From: Anaerolineae bacterium
Lineage (GTDB): Bacteria; Chloroflexota; Anaerolineae; Aggregatilineales; UBA2796
NCBI GenBank assembly: GCA_020851855.1
Contig: JADZBY010000146.1
Coordinates: 1-16,704 of the forward strand
DNA length: 16,704 bases
Direction of reading: 5' to 3'
Positions 7,519 to 14,015 of this stretch are shown piece after piece; the stretch's first letter is position 1; every line of letters starts with the position of its first letter. Made by a program: the position numbers and the translations under genes. The notes beneath the pieces are model-generated. The model worked only from the letters and a program-made list of their open reading frames with translations, was not told the origin of the DNA and did not search any database.

Positions 7519-9621
7519 GTGAAACGACACAAACTTGCGCCCCGGCTGCGACAGGCCGTTGAGCTGGCCGCCGAGCTAGAGCAAGAGGTTCAGGGCGGGG
7601 CAGGAAACCGAGAGAAGCTTGCCGAGACCCTTCGGGCGCTGCGCACGCTCCTGGATGATCTTGAAGTCGCCGGCGCGCAGACCGAAGCGCAGGCTGAAGG
7701 CCTGTCCGGCGTCCGGCGGCGGTTGGCCTGGGAGCACCAGCGCTATACGGAGTTGTTCGATTCGGCCCCCGACGGCTACATCGTCACCGACCTGTGGGGA
7801 AACATCCTGGAAGCCAACCACGCCGCCGCGGCGCTGCTCGGCGTCGAGCAGCGTTTCTTGCGCGGCAAGCCGCTGCGCCTGTACTTCCACAGCGACTCCC
7901 TGTCCACGCTGTATTCCCGGCTGAACGCGCTTCAGAAAAAGGGCGCCGTCGAACGCTGGGAAGCGGCGCTCGTGACGCGCTTTGGGAAACCTCTCGACGT
8001 GCATCTCACCGTCGTCACCGGCATGTTCACGGTGTATTCCAAGTCCACCGAGCTTCGCTGGCTGGTCCAGGACATCAGCGCCCGCAAACGCGCCGAGCGT
8101 GAGGAGCGCGATCAGCTCTTCCGCATCAGCTTCGAGCGCGCCGACGTCGGGATCGGCCACGCCGGGCCGCGCGGCGAATGGCTGCGCGTCAACCGCCGCC
8201 TGTGCGAGATAACGGGCTGCCCGGACACGGAGATGCTCACTTCCCGGCTGGGAACGTTGTTTCACGCCGAGGACGCCGAGCAGGTCGTGGACGTTCAGCG
8301 CCGACTTCTCATCGGGGAGTCGCCCGCGCCGCTCGAGGTGCGCTGCGTGCGCGCCGACCAGAAGGTCATCTGGGTTAAAGTGACGGCCAGCGCGGTGCGC
8401 TCCGCTTCGGGCGAGTTCCTGTACAGCATCATCGTCCTGGACGACGTGACAGAACGCCGCCGCATCGAGCAGGCCGAACGCGAGCAGCGCATCATCGCGG
8501 AAGCGCTGCGCGACACGGCGCTCGTCCTGGCGTCCGCGCGGGACTTTGCCGACGTGATCGACCAGATCGTCCTGGGCCTGGGCCGCGTGGTGCGCTACGA
8601 TACGGCGGGCCTGATCCTCATCGAGGGTGAATACGCCCACGTGGCGCGCACGCAGAGCGCCGCCGAGTCGTCCCCGGCGCGCTCGATGTCCCCGGCGCAG
8701 GGCCGGCGCATACGCATTGACGAGGTCGCCTTCCTGCGCGAGATGTGCGACCGCCGCCAGCCGGTGCTGCGCGCCGAGTGGAGCGGGCACGAGGTCTTCC
8801 AGAGCATCGACGGCATCGAGAAGACGGGATCGTTCGTTGCGGCGCCGATTGTGGCCCACGACCGCGCCATCGGCTTTCTCTACCTGTTCAGCAAGACCCG
8901 CTACTTCTTCGGCGGCGCCCATGCCGAGTTGCTGCGCGTCTTCGCGTCCCAGGCAGCCATCGCCATCCAGAATACGCAGATGCACCACAACGCCAGGGCG
9001 CTGGCCGTCATGCAGGAACGCAGCCGGCTGGCGCGCGAATTGCACGACGCGGTCACGCAAAACCTGTTCATGGCCCACATGATCAGCGATGCGCTGGCCA
9101 CAACGTGGACCGACGCGCCGGAGAGCAAACAGCAGCAACTCCGCCAGTTGCAGACCGTCACACGCACCGCGCTGACCGAGATGCGCTCACTGTTGCTGGA
9201 GCTGCGCCCGGAACACCTCTCGAACCTCGACCTGGGCAACCAGCTACGCCAACTGGTCGAGGCGTTCAAGGTACGGAAGCAGGTCGACGTCAGCCTGAGC
9301 ATCGATGGGCCGGAGCCGCCGGCGCTTGACGTGCGGGTCGCGTTCTATCGCATCGCACAGGAAGCGCTGAACAACGTCGTCAAGCACTCACAGGCCACGC
9401 GGGTTGAGGTGACTTTGGAAGCCACTGCCGACTCCGCGCACCTGAACATCCGCGACAACGGCGTCGGCTTTGACCGCCATGCCATCACGCCGGGCATGGG
9501 CCTGCAATCGATGACGGAGCGCGCCGCCGAGATTCTGGCCGCGCTGCACATCGACAGCGCGCCGGACGCGGGAACGCAGGTGGATGTCGTATGGCGCGCC
9601 GCCGCGAATGGCCAGGAATAA
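7519..9621 (+). CDS. Soluble PAS-PAS-GAF sensor histidine kinase (HisKA_3 / NarX-DesK class)
   Basis: A 700-residue protein with no transmembrane segment, so a cytoplasmic sensor. A helical N-terminus (1-70) is followed by PAS 1 (~71-190, 'LFDSAPDGYIVTDLWGNILEAN'), PAS 2 (~200-315), GAF (~330-488, 'FVAAPIVAHDRAIGFLYLF'), a HisKA_3 dimerisation domain with the phospho-acceptor H509 in 'RLARELHDAVTQ', and a HATPase (N box 'EALNNVVKHS' ~616-625, G1 'DNGVGF' 646-651, G2 'GMGLQSM' 659-665). This class phosphorylates NarL/LuxR-type response regulators, but none is encoded in the window. No haem- or flavin-binding residues could be assigned. The GTG start at 7519 is the first usual start after an in-frame stop at 7504-7506. 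It lacks a good ribosome site, so a later start is possible. The gene lies 51 bp after cheR-PAS, most likely co-transcribed with it. Confidence 0.9.
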   Translation: MKRHKLAPRLRQAVELAAELEQEVQGGAGNREKLAETLRALRTLLDDLEVAGAQTEAQAEGLSGVRRRLAWEHQRYTELFDSAPDGYIVTDLWGNILEANHAAAALLGVEQRFLRGKPLRLYFHSDSLSTLYSRLNALQKKGAVERWEAALVTRFGKPLDVHLTVVTGMFTVYSKSTELRWLVQDISARKRAEREERDQLFRISFERADVGIGHAGPRGEWLRVNRRLCEITGCPDTEMLTSRLGTLFHAEDAEQVVDVQRRLLIGESPAPLEVRCVRADQKVIWVKVTASAVRSASGEFLYSIIVLDDVTERRRIEQAEREQRIIAEALRDTALVLASARDFADVIDQIVLGLGRVVRYDTAGLILIEGEYAHVARTQSAAESSPARSMSPAQGRRIRIDEVAFLREMCDRRQPVLRAEWSGHEVFQSIDGIEKTGSFVAAPIVAHDRAIGFLYLFSKTRYFFGGAHAELLRVFASQAAIAIQNTQMHHNARALAVMQERSRLARELHDAVTQNLFMAHMISDALATTWTDAPESKQQQLRQLQTVTRTALTEMRSLLLELRPEHLSNLDLGNQLRQLVEAFKVRKQVDVSLSIDGPEPPALDVRVAFYRIAQEALNNVVKHSQATRVEVTLEATADSAHLNIRDNGVGFDRHAITPGMGLQSMTERAAEILAALHIDSAPDAGTQVDVVWRAAANGQE

Positions 9622-9795
9622 GGCAAGGTGCGGTGCGTAAACGAGCGGCTAAGTCAAGATGGCAGGCAACCCGGGGCGCTGTCCGCCGTAATGAGGTATG
9701 TACGAGGCGCTTCGTTTTGGGGCTTCTGCCGGTTCATTTCCCCGTTCGGCGCACTCGCCGCTTTCCACAGGGATAACGTACCACCGAAAGGATCA

Positions 9796-10311
9796 ATGGT
9801 CCCCATGGGCAAACGCGTTCTGATCGCCTATGCGTCCAAGTATGGCTCCACCGCCGAGATTGCCGAGAGGATCGGGCAAGCGCTGCGCGAAGCCGGGCTA
9901 CAGGCGGATGTGCTGCCCGCCGAAAAAGCCGCCGACGTGGCGGGTTATGACGCCGTCGTGCTGGGCAGCGCCGTGTATGCCGGGAGCTGGCGCAAAGAGG
10001 CGGTCGAGTTCCTGGAATCGCACGAGAACGTCATGGCCAAGCGCCCGACGTGGTTCTTTTCCAGCGGCCCGACCGGCGAAGGCGACCCGGTGCAGATGAT
10101 GAAGGGCTGGCGCTTCCCCGAAGCGCAGAAGCCCATCGCGGACCGCATCCGCCCCAACGACATCGCCTTTTTCCACGGCGACATTGAGATGAAGAAGCTC
10201 AATTTCGCAGAGAAGCTGATCGTCAAGGGCCTCAAGGCTCCCGTGGGCGACTTCCGCGACTGGGCCGCCGTGAGCGCCTGGGCAAAGGGCATCGCGGACG
10301 CGCTGAAGTAG
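9796..10311 (+). CDS. Flavodoxin-fold protein, HemG-like (menaquinone-dependent protoporphyrinogen oxidase type)
   Basis: A 171-residue flavodoxin domain. 'VLIAYASKYGSTAEIAERI' (residues 8-26) is the FMN phosphate-binding loop, 'YDAVVLGSAVYAGSWRKEA' follows beta-3, and the end 'GDFRDWAAVSAWAKGIADAL' is typical of HemG-type flavodoxins. Proteins of this group bind FMN; E. coli HemG oxidises protoporphyrinogen IX with quinone, but many relatives have no proven substrate and no haem genes lie nearby. The frame is open upstream to 9628, yet the 56 extra residues look non-family. ATG 9796 has AAAGGA (9787-9792) only 3 nt away and ATG 9805 has it 12 nt away, so either could be the start. The 174-bp gap from the kinase holds no other gene that I can support. 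Confidence 0.82.
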   Translation: MVPMGKRVLIAYASKYGSTAEIAERIGQALREAGLQADVLPAEKAADVAGYDAVVLGSAVYAGSWRKEAVEFLESHENVMAKRPTWFFSSGPTGEGDPVQMMKGWRFPEAQKPIADRIRPNDIAFFHGDIEMKKLNFAEKLIVKGLKAPVGDFRDWAAVSAWAKGIADALK

Positions 10312-10322
10312 GCAACAGACGC

Positions 10323-10379
10323 GGACAACGCAGGCGTTGTCCCTACAGGATCGCCGTAGGGACGAGGCCTGCCTCGTCC
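10323..10379. repeat. REPIN-like pair of inverted REP hairpins
   Basis: Two 24-nt units, 10323-10346 and 10356-10379, lie in inverted orientation around a 9-nt spacer. Each folds as an 8-bp perfect hairpin with a 4-nt loop (GGACAACG/CGTTGTCC and GGACGAGG/CCTCGTCC), and each carries the asymmetric tail CCCTAC towards the spacer. When the second unit is reverse-complemented, 20 of 24 positions match the first. The four differences fall as two compensatory base-pair changes in the stem. This is the structure of REPINs (two inverted REP sequences). It starts 11 bp after the flavodoxin stop and may also protect or terminate that mRNA. Confidence 0.7.
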
Positions 10380-10408
10380 GTCGCCGCCCTGCCAACCGCG
10401 CGCCTCGG

Positions 10409-10437
10409 TTGTCCGGCGTAGCGCACCATGCTAAAGT
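10409..10437 (+). promoter_or_regulatory. Sigma70-type promoter with extended -10, for cbs
   Basis: TTGTCC (10409-10414) and TAAAGT (10432-10437) are separated by 17 bp, and TGC precedes the -10 (10429-10431), giving an extended -10. Transcription would start near 10444. Both candidate cbs starts (10475 and 10523) lie downstream, so it does not decide between them. Confidence 0.5.
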
Positions 10438-10522
10438 CAGCGCATCCGGCGATCTCAGATAAACGGGTGCGGTGATGGATACAACGGGCGTGGCGCAGAA
10501 GGTAGGCGCGGGCGAGTCCGCG

Positions 10523-11932
10523 ATGGATATTCACGACAACATCCTCGGCGCGCTGGGCAATACGCCGCTGGTGCGCCTGAACAGGGTGACGCGCGGCGTA
10601 GCGGCCCAGCTTGTCGCCAAAGTCGAGTTCTTCAATCCAGGCGGCTCGGTCAAGGACCGCATCGGCCCGCCGATCATCGAAGACGCCGAGCGGCAGGGCA
10701 AATTGAAGCCCGGCGGCACGATTGTCGAGGCGACGTCGGGCAATACGGGCATCGGGCTGGCCATCGCCGCCGCGATCAAGGGCTACAAGTGCGTCTTCGT
10801 GCTGGCCGATAAGCAGTCGCCGGAGAAAATCCGCCAGCTACGGGCTTTTGGCGCGCGCGTCATCGTCACGCCGACCGACGTCGCGCCCGAAGACCCACGC
10901 AGTTATTACAGCGTGGCGCGCCAGATCGTCGCGGAGACGCCCAACAGCATCCTGGCCAACCAGTATCACAACCCGGTCAACCCGGAGACGCACTACCGCA
11001 CCACCGGCCCGGAAGTCTGGCGGCAGACCGGCGGTAAGGTGGATGTGTTCGTGACCGGCATGGGCACGGGCGGCACGATCACCGGCGTGGGCCGTTACCT
11101 GAAAGAGCGCAACCCGAAGATTCAGATCGTCGGCGCGGACCCGGTTGGCTCGATCCTGGCTCAGTACATCAAAACGGGCCAACTCGGCCAGGCGCACCCG
11201 TACAAGGTCGAGGGCATCGGCGAGGATTTCATCCCGTCCAACTACGATTTCAGCGTGATCGACGACGCCATCACCGTGGGCGATAAAGAGTCGTTCCTCA
11301 TGGCGCGGCGGCTGGTGCGCGAAGAGGGCATTTTCTGCGGCGGATCGTCCGGCACGGCGGTGGTGGCCGCGCTGCGCTACGCGCTCGACCACAAGCTCGG
11401 CCCCGATAAGCTCGTCGTGGTGCTGCTGCCCGATTCCGGCACACGCAACCTGGGCAAAATCTTCGATGACGAGTGGATGCGCGAGAACCGCTTCCTGGAC
11501 TCCGCCGATGCGCGTGTGCACGACATCCTCGACCTCAAATCGCGCCGGGACGTGATCGCCGCCCGGTGCAGTTCCACGGTCCTTGAGACGGTGAACATGA
11601 TGCGCGCGCACGACGTGTCGCAGGTCCCGGTCATCGATGACGAGGGCAAGTTTGCCGGGCTGATCACCGAAGTGAGCCTGCTCAAGTACCTGCTGAGCAC
11701 GCCCGGCGGCGATGCGGCGTCGCAGCCGATCCATTCGCTGGGGGTCATCGACCGCGACGCGCCGACCATCACGCCCGATATGCTGCTGGACGTGGTCATG
11801 GGCCTGTTCAACACGAATCAGGTCGCCGTCGTCCTGGAGCCGGAAGAAGGCAATGCCGAGCGCGACCGCGTCACGGGCATCTTGACCAAGATCGACCTGC
11901 TCACGTACCTCACAACGCAACACAACGGATAA
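10523..11932 (+). CDS. cbs: Cystathionine beta-synthase (PLP core plus two C-terminal CBS domains)
   Basis: A 469-residue protein with a fold-type II PLP enzyme core (~1-320): the Schiff-base lysine K44 in 'NPGGSVKDRI', the substrate loop 'EATSGNTGIG', the phosphate-binding 'TGMGTGGTITG' and 'QYHNPVNPETHY'. A CBS pair follows (~335-466, 'MMRAHDVSQVPVIDDEGKFAGLIT' and 'GLFNTNQVAVVL...GILTKIDLLTYL'). This layout and length are those of bacterial cystathionine beta-synthase, which joins homocysteine and serine in reverse transsulfuration; CBS pairs often bind adenosyl ligands. A cysteine synthase activity cannot be excluded. No N-terminal haem domain is present. The ATG at 10523 gives the family-typical beginning 'MDIHDNILGALGNTPLVRL'; GTG 10472 or ATG 10475 would add 16-17 low-information residues and cannot be ruled out. 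No cystathionine gamma-lyase gene is next to it. Confidence 0.9.
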   Translation: MDIHDNILGALGNTPLVRLNRVTRGVAAQLVAKVEFFNPGGSVKDRIGPPIIEDAERQGKLKPGGTIVEATSGNTGIGLAIAAAIKGYKCVFVLADKQSPEKIRQLRAFGARVIVTPTDVAPEDPRSYYSVARQIVAETPNSILANQYHNPVNPETHYRTTGPEVWRQTGGKVDVFVTGMGTGGTITGVGRYLKERNPKIQIVGADPVGSILAQYIKTGQLGQAHPYKVEGIGEDFIPSNYDFSVIDDAITVGDKESFLMARRLVREEGIFCGGSSGTAVVAALRYALDHKLGPDKLVVVLLPDSGTRNLGKIFDDEWMRENRFLDSADARVHDILDLKSRRDVIAARCSSTVLETVNMMRAHDVSQVPVIDDEGKFAGLITEVSLLKYLLSTPGGDAASQPIHSLGVIDRDAPTITPDMLLDVVMGLFNTNQVAVVLEPEEGNAERDRVTGILTKIDLLTYLTTQHNG

Positions 11933-12020
11933 CGCACAAGGTGTTCCGGCGATCATGCCCTCGCCGCGCGGCAAGGGCGCTTGCGGGATGGGGGCCGATC
12001 AGGCCGTCGGGCGCGTCACG

Positions 12021-12043
12021 ACGCGACCGGGCACGTCGCGTTT
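12021..12043 (+). terminator. Possible weak terminator downstream of cbs
   Basis: ACGCGAC (12021-12027) pairs perfectly with GTCGCGT (12035-12041) around a 7-nt loop, followed by only three T. It lies about 90 nt after the cbs stop. The stem is GC-rich but the U-tract is short, so this is a tentative call. Confidence 0.3.
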
Positions 12044-12058
12044 CTGTTCCCGCGTTGG

Positions 12059-12167
12059 CCCTCACTCCCCCGGCCCCTCTCTCCCTCGTGGCGAGAGGGG
12101 AGAAAAAGAGAGAACTCCCTGGTTTGCTCACCCCTCTCCCTCATGGAGAGGGGCCGGGGGTGAGGGG
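12059..12167. repeat. GC-skewed palindromic repeat, copy with nested hairpins
   Basis: The left arm (12059-12081) begins CCCTCACTCCCCCGGCCCC and the right arm (12146-12167) is GAGAGGGGCCGGGGG followed by TGAGGGG. They are reverse complements with one base inserted and an end mismatch. Inside, each arm can also fold locally (CCTCTCTCCCTCGTGGCGAGAGGG around 12076-12099; CCCCTCTCC/GGAGAGGGG around 12131-12153). The arm sequence is shared with the element at 12855-12934. It fills most of the 398-bp gap between cbs and the small SpoIIAA-like gene; no gene is seen in that gap. Confidence 0.65.
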
Positions 12168-12273
12168 TAGCGGAATCTATCTCAAGTGGAGCGCGCTTTG
12201 TGCGGATAGCCAGAACGCCCCTGAAATCCCAGCGCACATTCCTCTTATATGCACATTCTAAAAGAAGCGGCGA

Positions 12274-12279
12274 TAGAAT
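12274..12279 (+). promoter_or_regulatory. Candidate -10 element for the SpoIIAA-like gene
   Basis: TAGAAT at 12274-12279 sits in the context CGATAGAATAAG, closely matching the cheB promoter context TGATAGAATGAA. It lacks the TG extension and a clear -35. Transcription would begin near 12286, about 45 nt before the ATG at 12331. Confidence 0.35.
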
Positions 12280-12330
12280 AAGCGAGAGACGTAAACGCCC
12301 GCGCGTCACGATACGTTGAGGCACACGATC

Positions 12331-12783
12331 ATGGCCACCCCACCCGGCGGCCCGTCGCGGTCGGATGACCCACTTTCGCCCTTTTCCATCGAGCGCCGCT
12401 ATGCGGGCGAGATGATCCTCTTCACGTTCGTGGGCACGGTCGACGACAGCAGTGTGGACCAATGGCGGGAAGCGCTGGACGCCTATATTGACGGGCGACC
12501 GGGTGCGCCGCGCTACTGCATCTATGACCTGACCGGCATCACGGATTGGGGCCTGACGCCGCGCGCCCGCGAAAAGCTGGCTTACGGGGCGTCGCTTCAC
12601 CCCGATGCGCGGGGCCGGGTGGCGATCATCACGCCGCCCATGGGGCCGCTGCGCGCCGTGATTGACCTGTTCCGCCGTTCCCAATTGAGCGTCAGCCAGC
12701 CCACTCTGGACGTCCGCCTGTTTTCATCCCTCGAAGAAGGACTCGCCTGGGTGGCCGAGATTCTGCCGCCCGCCTTGCGCTGA
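12331..12783 (+). CDS. Small SpoIIAA/STAS-like protein of unknown role
   Basis: A 150-residue soluble protein. After a Pro/Ser-rich N-terminus it shows an alternating beta/alpha pattern: 'MILFTFVGTVDDSSVDQWREAL', 'PRYCIYDLTGITDWGL', 'GRVAIITPPMGP', and a final 'VRLFSSLEEGLAWVAEIL'. The order and the terminal 'F.s.eEglaWl' element resemble SpoIIAA-like/STAS-fold proteins, which often bind partners or lipids rather than catalyse. No phosphorylatable serine motif could be assigned. The family call is tentative. The ATG at 12331 has GAGG at 12318-12321 (9 nt); a TTG at 12316 would extend it by five residues but overlaps that ribosome site. It stands alone between two GC-skewed repeat elements. 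Confidence 0.6.
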   Translation: MATPPGGPSRSDDPLSPFSIERRYAGEMILFTFVGTVDDSSVDQWREALDAYIDGRPGAPRYCIYDLTGITDWGLTPRAREKLAYGASLHPDARGRVAIITPPMGPLRAVIDLFRRSQLSVSQPTLDVRLFSSLEEGLAWVAEILPPALR

Positions 12784-12802
12784 ACGCCTCGGCTCCACGG
12801 TC

Positions 12803-12967
12803 CCTTTGTTTCCAGGGCAATCGCATCAAAATCCGCCGTTAAAGCAGGAAGACGCCTCACCCCCTGACCCCCTCTCCATGCCGTCGGGGGTCCCCTTTGG
12901 GGGTGGCGGACATGGAGAGGGGCCGGGGGTGAGGACGCTTTGATGCGATAGCCCTGCCTTTCGTTTC
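12803..12967. mobile_element. MITE-like element with 18-bp terminal inverted repeats and flanking direct repeats
   Basis: The outer inverted repeats are CAGGGCAATCGCATCAAA (12813-12830) and the reverse complement of CAGGGCTATCGCATCAAA (12939-12956), matching 17 of 18. Directly outside them are direct repeats CCTTTGTTTC (12803-12812) and CCTTTCGTTTC (12957-12967), which differ by one inserted base, as a decayed target-site duplication would. The inside carries a second, GC-skewed inverted repeat, 12855-12880 with 12911-12934, of the same family as the copy at 12059-12167. The 144-bp element has no coding capacity, so it would need a transposase in trans. It lies just after the SpoIIAA-like gene and 9 bp before the -35 of the next promoter. 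Confidence 0.6.
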
Positions 12968-12975
12968 AATCCGGT

Positions 12976-13004
12976 TTGACCGCCGCACATCGGAATGCTA
13001 ATAT
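12976..13004 (+). promoter_or_regulatory. Sigma70-type promoter with extended -10 for the membrane protein gene
   Basis: TTGACC (12976-12981) and TAATAT (12999-13004) are 17 bp apart, and TGC precedes the -10 (12996-12998). The predicted start is near 13011, giving a leader of about 39 nt that ends with the AAGGGAG ribosome site. This is the best-formed promoter in the window. Confidence 0.6.
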
Positions 13005-13049
13005 GGTCGCCAGGCAGCCCGGCGAGATCGAGCGGGAAGGGAGACCGGC

Positions 13050-13961
13050 ATGGTCGGCGTCAAACGGTGGTGGACGGCATTTCGGAATATCGCCATCTTA
13101 TTTTCGTTTCTGGTCAACATCGTGTTGATCATCGTGCTCCTGGTGGTGATGTCCATCATCTTCCAGATCAAGAACGGCATCGCGGATCCGCTCGTCGGCG
13201 GCCTGTACAGCAGCTTCGTGGGCCTCAACAACGCCCGCATCATCAGCGAGGTGCAGGTCAACGATACGATCCAGGTCAACGACATGATCCAGGTCAACGA
13301 CACCATCGTCGTCAGCGACAGCGTGCCGGTTCAGCTTCAGATTCCGCTCCGGCAGAGCACAAACGTGGTGCTCACCTCGCCCGTGAATCTGAACGCCAAC
13401 GCCGAATTTACGCTGCCGGGCGGCGGCGGCAACATTCGCGGCTCGGTGGCCATCACGCTGCCCGCCGGGCTGGTGCTGCCCGTCGCGCTGGATTTGACCG
13501 TGCCGGTAGACAGCTCGCTGCCCATCAACCTGAACGTGCCGGTCAGCCTCGATGTGCCGGTGAATCTGGATGTGCCCGTCAACTTGCGCGTGCCGGTGGA
13601 CATTGACCTGACCAAGACGCAGCTGAACGACGTGGCGCTCAGCCTGCGCGCCGTCATCGAGCCATACGCGCGCCTGCTGAGCAACCTGCCGGGCGACTGG
13701 TCCAGCGCGTGGGATATGTTCGTCCAGGCGCTCAACGGGCGACCGCCGAACCTGATGGCCGACAACCCGTTCATCCAGCAGCCGTGGCCGGGCTACGAGA
13801 CGGGGCTTGGCGCGACGCCGACGCCCATCCCAACCGCCGATCCGGGCGCGCTGTTGCCGCCGATGGAGTCCGTCCAGTCCACAGCGCTGCCCTCGATCAC
13901 GCCGACGCCCACGCTGACCATCCCGACGCTGGCCCCGACGGCCACGCCGCCCAACCCATGA
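13050..13961 (+). CDS. Membrane-anchored protein with short beta-type 'VPV' repeats and Pro/Thr tail, function unknown
   Basis: I do not recognise this 303-residue protein. A single hydrophobic segment (about residues 13-40, 'IAILFSFLVNIVLIIVLLVV') after a basic N-terminus suggests an N-terminal anchor with the rest outside the cell. Residues ~67-90 hold three 6-residue repeats around 'IQVNDT'. Residues ~95-190 are dominated by alternating hydrophobic/polar strands with recurrent 'VPV.L.VPV.L', for example 'LNVPVSLDVPVNLDVPVNL', suggestive of a regular beta structure. A helical stretch (~190-240) follows, then a disordered Pro/Thr tail ('ATPTPIPTADP', 'TPTPTLTIPTLAPTATPP') like the linkers in the first gene. 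The start has a strong AAGGGAG site (13037-13043) 6 nt upstream. The methyltransferase gene begins 54 bp after its stop and may be co-transcribed. Confidence 0.8.
   Translation: MVGVKRWWTAFRNIAILFSFLVNIVLIIVLLVVMSIIFQIKNGIADPLVGGLYSSFVGLNNARIISEVQVNDTIQVNDMIQVNDTIVVSDSVPVQLQIPLRQSTNVVLTSPVNLNANAEFTLPGGGGNIRGSVAITLPAGLVLPVALDLTVPVDSSLPINLNVPVSLDVPVNLDVPVNLRVPVDIDLTKTQLNDVALSLRAVIEPYARLLSNLPGDWSSAWDMFVQALNGRPPNLMADNPFIQQPWPGYETGLGATPTPIPTADPGALLPPMESVQSTALPSITPTPTLTIPTLAPTATPPNP
13254..13307 (+). repeat. Three in-frame 18-bp tandem repeats
   Basis: Units at 13254-13271, 13272-13289 and 13290-13307 all begin CAGGTCAACGA and end ATC. They encode a six-residue unit (QVNDTI, QVNDMI, QVNDTI) in the membrane-anchored protein. 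Similarity at the DNA level suggests recent duplication inside the gene. Confidence 0.8.
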
Positions 13962-14015
13962 TGCGCCTGAACGATGCCTGCGCCTGCGCCTGTACCCCAC
14001 GGAGACGCTGATCTG

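Noticed and set aside
7576..9138. 520-codon minus-strand open frame opposite the histidine kinase
   Set aside because: The plus-strand frame encodes complete PAS, GAF, HisKA_3 and HATPase motifs; the antisense frame has no recognisable domain.
9628..9795. N-terminal extension of the flavodoxin protein
   Set aside because: The frame is open, but the extra residues are unrelated to flavodoxins, and an AAAGGA site sits next to the ATGs at 9796 and 9805.
11957..11978. Hairpin shortly after the cbs stop as an intrinsic terminator
   Set aside because: The 9-bp stem has a mismatch and no T-run follows. The hairpin at 12021-12041 is slightly better and was listed with low confidence.
13254..13307. 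18-bp repeats as a CRISPR-like array
   Set aside because: The units are contiguous without spacers, in frame within a coding region, and too short.
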